A stretch of DNA of 64,000 nt from Nitrosomonas cryotolerans ATCC 49181 (GTDB taxonomy: Bacteria; Pseudomonadota; Gammaproteobacteria; Burkholderiales; Nitrosomonadaceae). Location: NCBI RefSeq assembly GCF_900143275.1, contig NZ_FSRO01000001.1, positions 2,746,116 through 2,810,115 on the forward strand. Reading direction: 5' to 3'. Within the stretch, counting starts at the first letter, position 1; each line of letters opens with the position of its first letter. Of this stretch, positions 30,607-39,360 are shown piece after piece. A program made the translations under genes and the position numbers. The notes under the pieces were generated by a model. It was not told the DNA's origin. It saw only the letters and a list, made by a program, of their open reading frames with translations, and did no database searches.

Positions 30607-31263
30607 ATGCCAACTTCAAAAGCACAAGTCATGTTAGTGGATGGTCATGCCATGTTGCGACACGGTATTGCAATGCTCGTCAATATGGAACCGGATATGG
30701 AAGTATTTGCTGAGGCTGGTGATGGTAGCGAAGCGCTGGCAATACTCAAGCAGAACAGTGCTGTCGATATTGTTTTGTTAGCTGTGACACTCAAGACCGT
30801 TTCCGGTTTCGAAGTGATAAAAAAAATACATACTTTGATTCCCACGCTACCCGTACTTTTTGTTTCTATGCATGACGAAATGGTTTATGCTGAACGGGCT
30901 TTACGGGCCGGTGCACGGGGTTATGTCATGAAACAGGAACCTGGTGAAGTACTGGTAATGGCTATCCGGGAAGTATTAAAAGGGAATGTTTATCTGAGCA
31001 AAAAAATGCATGCCAAGCTGCTGAATCGAATTGCAACTGGCAATCCAGAGCCTGAAGAATTGATCAACACCCTGACACCCAGTGAATTTGAAGTACTGCA
31101 TTTGATTGGATCGGGCCACAGCAGTCAGGACATTGCCAAGCTGCTTAACCGCAGTATTAAAACAATTGAAACCCATCGTTTTAATATCCGGACCAAATTG
31201 AATCTGAAAGATGGCGCCGATTTGATACGTTATGCTACACGCTGGATTTCAGAAGGACACTAA
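30607..31263 (+). CDS. NarL-type response regulator with a degenerate phosphorylation site
   Basis: The protein has 218 residues and is a close paralogue of the regulator at 27467, sharing most residues. The phosphoacceptor is lost: Asp59 is Ala (VLLAVTL, codon GAT to GCT) and acidic-pocket Asp13 is Gly (LVDGHAML). Ser in FVSMHD, Lys in YVMKQE and the LuxR helix-turn-helix LTPSEFEVLHLIGSGHSSQD are kept. It starts one base after the kinase stop. It is an intact frame, so probably a phosphorylation-independent DNA-binding protein or a competitor of its twin. Confidence 0.9.
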   Translation: MPTSKAQVMLVDGHAMLRHGIAMLVNMEPDMEVFAEAGDGSEALAILKQNSAVDIVLLAVTLKTVSGFEVIKKIHTLIPTLPVLFVSMHDEMVYAERALRAGARGYVMKQEPGEVLVMAIREVLKGNVYLSKKMHAKLLNRIATGNPEPEELINTLTPSEFEVLHLIGSGHSSQDIAKLLNRSIKTIETHRFNIRTKLNLKDGADLIRYATRWISEGH

Positions 31264-31294
31264 GGGCCTTCTTTACGCACATAAAATCAAGAAG

Positions 31295-31394
31295 AGACCT
31301 TTGCAAAACCCCAACAGTTTTAAAATTAACCTTTTATAATCAATATCCTAAGACAATACCCTGAAACTTCAGGCAAGGATTTTTGTAAAAGTCT
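31295..31394. mobile_element. MITE-like element B (about 100 bp)
   Basis: The ends AGACCTTTGCAAAACCCC (31295) and GGATTTTTGTAAAAGTCT (to 31394) are inverted repeats with a few mismatches. Internal AATTAACCTTTTATAATC matches element A at 28160-28248. It lies 30 bp after the degenerate regulator. Confidence 0.6.
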
Positions 31395-31503
31395 GAAGAA
31401 ATATTTTCTTGCTGCAATGAGTCTGATGATTTAATCTGAGAACCTATCCGAGCCATTCTCCTTACGGCTGTTTGTCAATAAGCTAGCTACGAAAATACGA
31501 CCT

Positions 31504-31561
31504 AATGGTTTCCCTCACTCAAAAGCAATGGTTTCCTCCATTAAAAAACAATAGTTTCCCT
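31504..31561 (+). repeat. Three 12-bp direct repeats at 23-bp spacing
   Basis: AATGGTTTCCCT (31504), AATGGTTTCCTC (31527) and AATAGTTTCCCT (31550) recur at exactly 23-bp intervals, about two helical turns, 65-120 bp upstream of the secreted-protein gene at 31625. The spacing suggests binding sites on one face of the helix for a regulator, possibly one of the adjacent LuxR-type proteins. The role is inference. Confidence 0.6.
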
Positions 31562-31624
31562 AATATACACCTGGGTGTCGATTCACTAAACTGATTAACA
31601 GTCAAATCACCCGGAGTCATTATC

Positions 31625-32026
31625 ATGAAAACAGGAAAATATTCTAAGGTTTTATCAGTATTGGTTGTATTACTTGCTTTTGCACCGATGAGTCTGTTTG
31701 CATCAGTTCAAGATAACAGCAATGAACTCGATCATGATATTTTGGCAAAACAACACGAAAATTCAGCCAGAAAAATGCAAGCACAAATAAAAGAACAAGA
31801 AGACATTCTGAAGAATAAACCCCGTGGCAGTTATTATGGTAGAACTGGTCAGAAAATCAAATCGCGGGTTGCGCACCGGATTCATCAATACGAGAAAATA
31901 GCAACTGCTCATCAGGATAAGGCTACTTATCACTATAAAATGGCTGCCGAGCAGAGCAATGGGCAAACGAGCGCGCAGATAAACGGCACAAAGGGAAGAT
32001 CAGATAGCCATCATGGTTCGTTATAG
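31625..32026 (+). CDS. Small secreted helical protein of unknown function
   Basis: The protein has 133 residues. A clear signal peptide (residues 1-26, cleavage likely after SLFA) precedes a polar, helix-forming region rich in Lys, Gln and His (HENSARKMQAQIKEQEDIL, HQYEKIATAHQDKATYHYKM). No known domain was recognised. CGGAG lies 13 bp before the ATG. Three spaced direct repeats lie upstream. It may be a periplasmic stress protein, but nothing in the sequence proves that. Confidence 0.7.
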   Translation: MKTGKYSKVLSVLVVLLAFAPMSLFASVQDNSNELDHDILAKQHENSARKMQAQIKEQEDILKNKPRGSYYGRTGQKIKSRVAHRIHQYEKIATAHQDKATYHYKMAAEQSNGQTSAQINGTKGRSDSHHGSL

Positions 32027-32315
32027 AAACTGATCGAGTCGCATAACATATCGTATGGATGAAGAACACAATAAATTATTGATAGCCCCCTCTTCATCCT
32101 CAATATCAACCGCCAATATTGTCCATAAGCTTTCAGGCTCAGAGTGGCGGCCTCACAATAAAGATACAATGACTATTCAGCTGTATCCGTGCCAACATAA
32201 CAACGCTCATGCTGTTTGTTTAGACAGTAGCAAAACAAACAGCAAAGCCTGACCGATTTTATCTATAGCGCATACAACTTGATCCAACCACTCCTGTCTG
32301 ACAAAACAGACAAAT

Positions 32316-33179
32316 TTAACGGATCTGAGCAAAACTCCCATCGGCCTGACGGAACCAGCTTTCCTCAGTAAAAGCATCAAAAATAGCGGTAGCATTGGTT
32401 GCAAAACAATCACCCACCACTTGGCTGGTAGCCGTGCCTGCAAAAGAAAAGGTAACGGGTGGATTAATTGTAATCATTCCGGGAATATCCTGAAAAGATT
32501 CGAACTGTGTTGTCATATCGTAGCAGACATCCATGTTAACAATTAGATTGGCGGTTTGTTCCGGCGCATTCATAGTACAGTACGTACCTGCAAAAGAATC
32601 CTGCAGCGCTCCGGCCGGATTCGGCATGCCTGGCATATCAATTGAGATTCCCTTGATTTCAGATGAAGTCATACGGTTACTTCCCAGCACAGAAATACCT
32701 GTTCTTGCAGGTGAAGATGGAACCGCACAAAGGTTACTATTAGCATCATCCGGAAGTGCAATGCACTGGCCATTCGTTGTAACCTGTACCACATCACCAT
32801 TCTGGCTAAATACCATGCCCGCAGGGACATCGGTCGTGTTACATCCAGCAATACTGCCATTTTCTCCGGTAGTTGATATATGACTTAATAAACTTGCAGT
32901 GGTCTCAATGAAGGTTGGATGCTCATGTCCCCAAGGTCCCCCTAACACAAAAATTTCGTTATCTTTCATACCGACATAAATATCGGTTGCAGGGTAATAC
33001 CGGAAGCGCCAGGGCTCAACACTTTGTGTAACCTGATGATCTACGAAGAGCTCCGGGTAATGATTCTCAGCCCAATTAAAAATAGTCTCAATATCACTGT
33101 TCGTATCGGCTAAAACAAGGCTGCTATTTCCTAAAAGCAGACAAAAAGACAACACGAAACACCTTAATCCATTTTTCAT
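32316..33179 (-). CDS. Secreted protein of unknown function
   Basis: The protein has 287 residues with a signal peptide (about 1-24, ending LVLA). The mature N-terminal part, ETIFNWAENHYPELF and RYYPATDIYVGMKDNEIFVLGG, matches a module I have seen in many betaproteobacterial exported proteins of unknown role. Seven or more Cys residues in the second half suggest disulfides. I use ATG 33179, which has AGGGGAA upstream; a GTG three codons earlier is too close to that site. It is transcribed alone. Confidence 0.7.
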   Translation of the reverse strand: MKNGLRCFVLSFCLLLGNSSLVLADTNSDIETIFNWAENHYPELFVDHQVTQSVEPWRFRYYPATDIYVGMKDNEIFVLGGPWGHEHPTFIETTASLLSHISTTGENGSIAGCNTTDVPAGMVFSQNGDVVQVTTNGQCIALPDDANSNLCAVPSSPARTGISVLGSNRMTSSEIKGISIDMPGMPNPAGALQDSFAGTYCTMNAPEQTANLIVNMDVCYDMTTQFESFQDIPGMITINPPVTFSFAGTATSQVVGDCFATNATAIFDAFTEESWFRQADGSFAQIR

Positions 33180-33532
33180 ATTAACCACATTCCCCTATTT
33201 CTAAAGAATTTCTTTTTTTATTTTGATTGTTCCCCATGGCTCGCTTTTAGCAAGATAACGGATGAAAATGCCCTGGATAGCACGCCACTTGTCACAATAT
33301 AATGAGCCGCAAATTATAAACTTATTTCCAAAATTAAAGAAATTAATAAGCAATTAACTCCGCCCTATTGACCATTAGCTTAATAAGGGTAAATTAATCA
33401 CATTATCGACCATATGACTTGAAATCGGATCATCAAGTTATCGCAGAAAATTGGCTCAGGAGCGCATTAAGAAATAGCCAATACGAAACTTCTGACTTAT
33501 CGTACGCCCAATTCACGCAGGAGGATAATCCA

Positions 33533-34177
33533 ATGCCCGACAACAATCATTTTCGTGAAGCAATTATCGATACCGCACTCATGCTCGGATCACTTTCTTC
33601 ATGGGAAGCAGTGCGCCTTTATGATATAGCCGCTGAATTGAATATCTCTCTGGATGAAATACGTCTTCATTTTCGAGAAAAGGAAGATCTGGTTGATGCC
33701 TGGTTTGATCGTGCTGATAGCCTGATGCTTAAAACAGCCCATTCGACTCATTTCCTGAATCTTTCAACACAACAGCGCTTACATTGCCTCATCATGGCCT
33801 GGCTTGACGCACTCGCTCCCCACCGTCAGGTGACAAAGCAAATGATCTGCGGCAAGCTGGAACCTGGACATTTACATATCCAGATTCCAGGCTTAATGCG
33901 CATCAGTCGTACCGTACAGTGGATACGCGAGGCAGCACAACGGGATGCGACTTCTATACGTCGTGCGCTGGAAGAAACTGCACTGACTACACTCTATCTG
34001 ATGACATTCTATTATTGGATGCGTGATTCCTCGAAAGATTCGCGGCATACGCGAACATTTCTTGATGATCATTTAAGTCTGGCCAAATGGCTGGACCATA
34101 CCATTTATGATCACCGATGTCATCAATCTGACAAGACACACTCAGCCATCTCAGCTTCTGACGAAACAGTGCGTTAA
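33533..34177 (+). CDS. TetR-family transcriptional regulator
   Basis: The protein has 214 residues. An N-terminal TetR-like helix-turn-helix covers about residues 8-55 (REAIIDTALMLG, LYDIAAELNISLDEIRLHF, KEDLVDAWFDRA). The C-terminal helical domain is a ligand or dimer domain of unknown specificity. I start at ATG 33533 because CAGGAGG precedes it with good spacing; the frame is open 38 codons upstream from a TTG without a ribosome site. The next gene starts 14 bp after its stop. Confidence 0.82.
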   Translation: MPDNNHFREAIIDTALMLGSLSSWEAVRLYDIAAELNISLDEIRLHFREKEDLVDAWFDRADSLMLKTAHSTHFLNLSTQQRLHCLIMAWLDALAPHRQVTKQMICGKLEPGHLHIQIPGLMRISRTVQWIREAAQRDATSIRRALEETALTTLYLMTFYYWMRDSSKDSRHTRTFLDDHLSLAKWLDHTIYDHRCHQSDKTHSAISASDETVR

Positions 34178-34191
34178 TTCATCCGGCTCAT

Positions 34192-35244
34192 ATGGATACC
34201 CTTACCCACGCTTTAAGTGGCGCTTTACTTGTATATACGGCTAGCCGATCCACATCCAAAACGGATGGACTGCCTTTACGAATACAAATGGCAGCCGGGT
34301 TTGCCGCCGCTGCTTTTCCTGATCTGGATTTTGTACTGCGGGCTATAAACACGTTAACTTATCTGAATTGGCATCAGGGTCCCACCCATTCGTTGCTTAT
34401 GCTGCCTATATGGGCCTACCTGCTGGCTCAGCTATTTTCCAGAATCACACGAAAACGCTATAGCTGGAGAACTTTTTTTATTCCGGCTTGTCTTGGCATA
34501 GCGATTCACATCGCAGGTGACTTCATTACCGCATATGGAATCATGCTCTTTGCACCACTGACGCTTCAGCGCTTTTCTTTACCACTGGTTTTCGTCGTTG
34601 ATTTATGGTTTAGTTTATTCATCATTGCGGGGCTCATTAGTGCCTTCATTTTTCCACGACAGAAGATCGTAGCTATACCGGCATTCATCGGCCTTTTCGG
34701 ATATGTTCTATCTCTATGGATACTACAGGAACGCGCCATCAATACAGGCCAGGCTTTTGCGGAAGCACAGGGATATCCGCATACTAAAATCAATGTATTG
34801 CCACAACCTTTTTCACCTTTGCATTGGAAAGTAATTGTGAATCATGAACAACACTATCATGTTGCATTGATCAATCTAGGCCATACTCAAGACACAATTA
34901 CACACACTTCTGATGTGAATTTGTTACAAAAATTTATGACCGCCTACCAGCATACTACGATGGCACATTGGCAATATTACTCGTTACTGGGCAAACCTTC
35001 TGCTGATACCACGCTGGCGCGTACAGCCTGGTATCAACCCGACTTGGCTGATTTCAGGCGATTTTCAGTATTCCCGGCACTCGAACGTATTCAACACAAA
35101 ACAGATGAGACTTGCGTCTGGTTTTTTGATTTACGTTTTAGCTTACCTGTACTACCACCCTCATTCCGTTACGGCATGTGCCGTAATCACGCGACACACA
35201 AATGGCGTATGCTTCAACATGAAAGCACATTCTGGATTGATTGA
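34192..35244 (+). CDS. Inner-membrane metal-dependent hydrolase (YdjM/DUF457 family)
   Basis: The protein has 350 residues. The N-terminal metal-site residues are visible in MDTLTHALSGALL, AAFPDLDFVL and HQGPTHSLLM, and a further GIAIHIAGDF. Four or more membrane helices lie in the first 200 residues, followed by a soluble C-terminal region. Family members are LexA-regulated in some enterobacteria; no SOS box was seen here. It is probably co-transcribed with the TetR gene. Confidence 0.85.
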   Translation: MDTLTHALSGALLVYTASRSTSKTDGLPLRIQMAAGFAAAAFPDLDFVLRAINTLTYLNWHQGPTHSLLMLPIWAYLLAQLFSRITRKRYSWRTFFIPACLGIAIHIAGDFITAYGIMLFAPLTLQRFSLPLVFVVDLWFSLFIIAGLISAFIFPRQKIVAIPAFIGLFGYVLSLWILQERAINTGQAFAEAQGYPHTKINVLPQPFSPLHWKVIVNHEQHYHVALINLGHTQDTITHTSDVNLLQKFMTAYQHTTMAHWQYYSLLGKPSADTTLARTAWYQPDLADFRRFSVFPALERIQHKTDETCVWFFDLRFSLPVLPPSFRYGMCRNHATHKWRMLQHESTFWID

Positions 35245-35270
35245 GACATCCTCCCCACCTAAAGACGGGC
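35245..35270. repeat. Short IS605-type end relic
   Basis: GACATCCTCCCCACCTAAAG begins directly after the stop of the preceding gene and resembles the GACATCCTCCCCTTCCTAAA end of the full IS copies, with a different hairpin (CCC-acctaaaga-CGGG). It looks like the scar of a related element; no transposase sequence remains. Confidence 0.45.
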
Positions 35271-35284
35271 ATGATATAACGATT

Positions 35285-36994
35285 TTATGTTACAGGTTCA
35301 TCGGGTAAATTAGATGGTGAGCGACGGGCAGCCAGATGTTTTTCTACATCTTCCTTGCTAAAGCCGATTCTGGTTGCAACGTGCTCAGCATGACTGACTC
35401 GAGAAATCCCAGGAATCAGTTGATGCGTTGGACCATGTGCTGCAAACGCAACCTGTAAATACTTACCAATCCCTTCACCCTGTAAACGCTCACATAATTC
35501 ATGATTATGCGTGACCAATAACGTACTGGTTCCAAGCTTATAAAAGCCCTTCAGAATATACTCGGACAGCGTCATTTTTTCTTCAAAAGTAGTCCCTTCT
35601 GAAAGCTCATCCAGCACGGCAAGACTCCGCGACGTGGCATTAAAAAAAATCTCGCGAGTTTGCTTTAATTCATGGCCAAAACGCCCTATTTCAGCATCCA
35701 GGCGACCGGGATCGGGCACCTGATAGAAAAAATGCTCCACCGGTACCAGTTGCGCACGTGAAGCTGGAATGTAACAACCAATTTGACCGAGCAACTGAAC
35801 CTGAACGACCGTTTTGCAGTAGGCTGTTTTACCACCGCTGTTCGGCCCCGTGATAATCAGCAATCGCTCCGATTGATCCAATGCAATATCATTCGGAACA
35901 AAATCCGGAGAAACTTTGTCCAGCAATGGGTTCCGTGCTGCCGTCACGTTCAGCACGTGGTGTTGTGCATCCAGTATGTCGGGTAATGTGACCACACCAT
36001 CAGTCGATAAGGCATAGCGACGAAAAGACAACAATTCATCAATCATGCCCATCGCTTCCAGCGCTTTAGCCAGATCCTGGCTTTGCCGAAACTGTTTACG
36101 CAACGGATAAATAATCGAATCACGATCAGAAACCCTGATCGCAAGCAGGATAATTGGAATCGCTATTATAATCAGGGCCAAAATCCCATAACCCATATAA
36201 GAGGCACCTAATTCCGGCAGCATCATCTGAAAAGCATACAGAATACCGCTGATTGCTGCCATAAAAATGAGCATTGGAACCGGCTTAATCATAGAGGGAC
36301 GAAAACGAGGTATAGGCCAAAAGCGGGGTTTTTCCTGCTGTGTTTTGAACTTTCCATCCACCAGGTAAACCGGTCCGCGCATTAAAGCATAGATGCGAGA
36401 CCGCCCGAAATCACGAATAGCACCAAACAGGCTATGCAGATACGGCGTTTGTGGCTGGGGAAATGCATTGACCGCTTCAACCAGATCCACTACAAATCGG
36501 GTCCCATTAATATATTGACGATATCCATAGCCACCAAACGTTAGTTTGTTCGAATCACTGAGTGGCTCGTCGCTAGACAAGCCTCCTATAAATTCACCAT
36601 AAAGCAACGGATAAAGCGCCTTTTCACCCACGGCCATATTTTCGATAAAATGCTTTAGAATACCGTGCATTTCAGGATTTGATTCGAGCTCACGCACCGC
36701 TGCCTGTTTTTCTATCAGCGCCTGAGCATCACTAATCGGGCGTGCCAATGAACGATAAAGAATCAGATGACCCATATGCGTTTGTGTCAGATTAATCACA
36801 TCAAACAGTGCATCGACCTCCATCGCATCAAAAGTTCTGGGATCCAGCGCGCCATAATCACTATCTATTGGCCGCATAGCCGATATGTTGGCCGGTTGGG
36901 CCCCACTCGACAGGATTAAGGAGTGGTGCCATATTGACGCAGATTTAGTCGATATATTCATGGATTTCTCTACTGGTCGCTTTTCATTTATCAC
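35285..36994 (-). CDS. Membrane-anchored MutS-domain-V-like ATPase
   Basis: The protein has 569 residues. The C-terminal ATPase has Walker A GPNSGGKTAYCKTV (about residue 385), Walker B LAVLDELSEGTTFEE and a LVTHNHEL switch, all MutS-like. The N-terminal half has a MutS core/lever-like helical region (DVINLTQTHMGHLILYRSL) but no mismatch-binding domain. Two hydrophobic helices near residues 240-290 (MLIFMAAISGILYAF and GILALIIIAIPIILLAI) suggest a membrane anchor, so it is unlikely to be classical mismatch repair. The gene stands alone next to IS copy 3. Confidence 0.82.
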   Translation of the reverse strand: MINEKRPVEKSMNISTKSASIWHHSLILSSGAQPANISAMRPIDSDYGALDPRTFDAMEVDALFDVINLTQTHMGHLILYRSLARPISDAQALIEKQAAVRELESNPEMHGILKHFIENMAVGEKALYPLLYGEFIGGLSSDEPLSDSNKLTFGGYGYRQYINGTRFVVDLVEAVNAFPQPQTPYLHSLFGAIRDFGRSRIYALMRGPVYLVDGKFKTQQEKPRFWPIPRFRPSMIKPVPMLIFMAAISGILYAFQMMLPELGASYMGYGILALIIIAIPIILLAIRVSDRDSIIYPLRKQFRQSQDLAKALEAMGMIDELLSFRRYALSTDGVVTLPDILDAQHHVLNVTAARNPLLDKVSPDFVPNDIALDQSERLLIITGPNSGGKTAYCKTVVQVQLLGQIGCYIPASRAQLVPVEHFFYQVPDPGRLDAEIGRFGHELKQTREIFFNATSRSLAVLDELSEGTTFEEKMTLSEYILKGFYKLGTSTLLVTHNHELCERLQGEGIGKYLQVAFAAHGPTHQLIPGISRVSHAEHVATRIGFSKEDVEKHLAARRSPSNLPDEPVT

Positions 36995-37199
36995 GCATCG
37001 CTGGATTGATCACCGCACTATTCCAGAGAACGCCTATTCCTGCCGCATTCTAATCGCTTTTGCACTCATCCTCTCAACAGATTCCGACTGGTAAAAACAA
37101 CTTAATTCCGCCGATCATCCATAAACCGACAAGAATGCGTTTCCTCCAAATACAATGATTGCACTGATGACACCAATCTAGTTTCGTATTCGCAATCAT

Positions 37200-37375
37200 T
37201 GACATCCTCCCCTTCCTAAACGAAGGGGATTCCTAGCGACTTATTAAGCCGTTAAGAGTAGGTTTGTATTGCTACTGCCTACTGGTTCCTGCTTCTTAGA
37301 CGAAACTAACGTTTCAACTCCACAGGCTAACAAGCGATGTCCTCGCTCAAGTACATTCAAGGCACCTACCAAGTC
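37200..37375 (-). ncRNA. Predicted omega guide RNA of TnpB, copy 3
   Basis: Scaffold as in copy 1; the guide from the flank would read TGATTGCGAATA onwards. Inferred from element architecture only. Confidence 0.35.
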
Positions 37376-38476
37376 GGCATTGGCTTTAAATCCACATTCT
37401 GTACATTCAAAAGCACTTTGGCTTTTGCGATTGTCACGACTAACATGTTGACATCTAGGGCAGGTTTGAGAGGTGTATTGAGGGTTTACCTTCAATACAT
37501 CCCCGCCTGAACAAGCCTGTTTATACTCCAAGAACGAAACGAACATTCCCCATCCTTGGTCAAGAATGGATTTGTTTAGACCCGATTTCGCTTTGACGTT
37601 TTTACCATGCTTTTCAACACTGCCCTTGGCACTCTTAGACATGTTTCCTATCTTTAAATTCTCAACTACGACCATTGCGTGATTTTTGCTGATTTCGGTT
37701 GAGGTTTTGTGTAAGAAGTCTAAACGAGCATTGGCAATACGCTCATGCAGTCGGGTAATGATTTGTTTCTGCTTTTTCCAGTTAGCAGAGAAACGGACTT
37801 TTTTAGACAGCTTACGCTGTTCAAAAGCCAGTTTCTTTGATAACTTTCTGAAACTGTTTAAAGGTTCTACGTATGAGCCGTCTGACAAGGTTGCAAAGCG
37901 GGTAACGCCCATATCAACACCAATCATACTGGTTGAGCTATGACGCTTTAGCTCGGTCTCGTACTCAGTCTGAATCGACACGTACCAATAACTGCCTTTA
38001 CGGGAAATCGTCATATTTTTAACGTCACCAATGACTTGGCGTGAATTACGATATTTCACCCAACCGATTTTAGGCAAGAACACTTTGCTAGACTCTTGCT
38101 CCAGCTTAAATCCTTGTGGATAACGAAAGCTGTCACTCAAACCTTTTTTCTTGAATTTTGGAATCCGTTTTAAAGGCTGTTTTTTATCAAAACCGTCTTT
38201 GAACGCTTTTTCTAAGTTTTTTAAGGCTTGTTGCAACGGTTGAGAATGAACGGTTTTTAGAAATCCATAATCTTCTGAGGATTTCCATAGCTTTAGCCAA
38301 AATGACAACTCGTTGTACCAAAGCAATGGCTGTTTCTGCTCTAATCTGAACAGATTCATTGCTAAGGCTTTATTCCAAACAAACCGATTAGCACCCGCAA
38401 ACTCAACCATCTTCTGTACTTGGTCAGAATTTGGATTGAGTCGAGATTTAAAGGCTTTGCGTATAATCTGCTTCAT
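37244..38476 (-). CDS. tnpB: TnpB RNA-guided nuclease, copy 3
   Basis: 410 residues, close to copy 1. RuvC Asp, Glu and Asp segments are intact. A visible change is CPRC for CPGC in the first zinc-ribbon pair, which keeps both cysteines, and GSYWYVS for GGYWYVS. Start at ATG 38476 as in copy 2; the frame continues 30 codons upstream into tnpA without a plausible start. Confidence 0.92.
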   Translation of the reverse strand: MKQIIRKAFKSRLNPNSDQVQKMVEFAGANRFVWNKALAMNLFRLEQKQPLLWYNELSFWLKLWKSSEDYGFLKTVHSQPLQQALKNLEKAFKDGFDKKQPLKRIPKFKKKGLSDSFRYPQGFKLEQESSKVFLPKIGWVKYRNSRQVIGDVKNMTISRKGSYWYVSIQTEYETELKRHSSTSMIGVDMGVTRFATLSDGSYVEPLNSFRKLSKKLAFEQRKLSKKVRFSANWKKQKQIITRLHERIANARLDFLHKTSTEISKNHAMVVVENLKIGNMSKSAKGSVEKHGKNVKAKSGLNKSILDQGWGMFVSFLEYKQACSGGDVLKVNPQYTSQTCPRCQHVSRDNRKSQSAFECTECGFKANADLVGALNVLERGHRLLACGVETLVSSKKQEPVGSSNTNLLLTA

Positions 38477-38506
38477 GGTTATAATTATACAAAAAAGAAT
38501 TGGTCT

Positions 38507-38923
38507 ATGCAAGTTAATAACGATGTAAGAACAGGAAGACATTGCGTTTTTAATCTTCATATTCATTTGATCTTTGTAACAAAATACCGTAGAGATGTTT
38601 TCTCCGGAAGGGTATTAATTGATTTGGAAGAAATATTTAAAAACGTGTGTTTGGATTTTGAAGCAGAATTGGTGGAATTTAACGGTGAGCATGATCATAT
38701 TCACCTTTTAGTTAACTATCCACCAAAAATTGCTATTTCTAACTTGGTAAATAGTTTGAAAGGCGTTTCAAGCCGACTTATTCGCAAAAAGAATTATCCC
38801 GAAATTAAAAATAAGCTTTGGGGTAATATGCTTTGGAGTCCAAGCTATTTTGCGGGTAGTTGTGGTGGAGCACCACTCTCGATTATTAAGCAATATATTG
38901 AACAACAGCAAAGACCGCATTAA
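38507..38923 (+). CDS. tnpA: IS200/IS605 Y1 transposase TnpA, copy 3
   Basis: 138 residues with HUH motif in EHDHIHLL and catalytic Tyr in IIKQYIEQQ. It differs from copy 1 by conservative changes near the N-terminus (HIHLIFVTKY for HVHLVFVTKY). It should be able to mobilise all copies in trans if expressed. Confidence 0.93.
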   Translation: MQVNNDVRTGRHCVFNLHIHLIFVTKYRRDVFSGRVLIDLEEIFKNVCLDFEAELVEFNGEHDHIHLLVNYPPKIAISNLVNSLKGVSSRLIRKKNYPEIKNKLWGNMLWSPSYFAGSCGGAPLSIIKQYIEQQQRPH

Positions 38924-38988
38924 ACAGGCTTCGCCTGTGCGCTTATATCTCCGCCCTGAAGGACGAAGTTTTACGCGCTATTTGATAA

Positions 38989-39360
38989 AGAGAAACAGCA
39001 CTGGTGTTGTTTAACTGTCTCCCGATACATAATAACGATATGAGATGCATTGGATTGCTGTCAACCGCCTCGACATCCTATTTCTGAATTCTCCGGATCA
39101 TGATATCAGTCACTGACAAAACAAGAACACTCAATTTGAAATTTTCCGAAGTAATCTCCAGAATCTTCCTTGAAAGCACAGAATATGCCCATCTGAAATG
39201 AAATTCAAGCGGGGATGATTCCCTGGCAGGAATAAAACTATTAATCATTCAATTGATCAATCAATCACTGGCGCATTATGTTTGAGTTTATCCAATAACG
39301 TTTTCCGCCTGAACAAAACAAAATGTTATATTGCTACTCATACGAATTCCACTTGCCATT
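38989..39360. other. Intergenic region upstream of the exporter operon
   Basis: About 370 bp with no supported gene. It must contain the promoter of the HlyD-ATPase-FtsX operon. No clear -35/-10 pair or operator was identified. Confidence 0.4.

Larger units (their letters stand above)
37200..38988 (-). mobile_element. IS605-type insertion sequence, copy 3
   Basis: The element runs from TTGACATCC (37200) to TTTGATAA (38988), 1789 bp, same orientation as copies 1 and 2. The tnpB-side hairpin and the tnpA-side dyad ACAGGC-ttc-GCCTGT are intact. It lies between the MutS-like gene and the exporter operon. Confidence 0.92.

Noticed and set aside
32055..32252. 65-codon plus-strand frame after the small secreted protein
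   Set aside because: No ribosome site, no recognisable domain, and composition unlike neighbouring genes; treated as chance.
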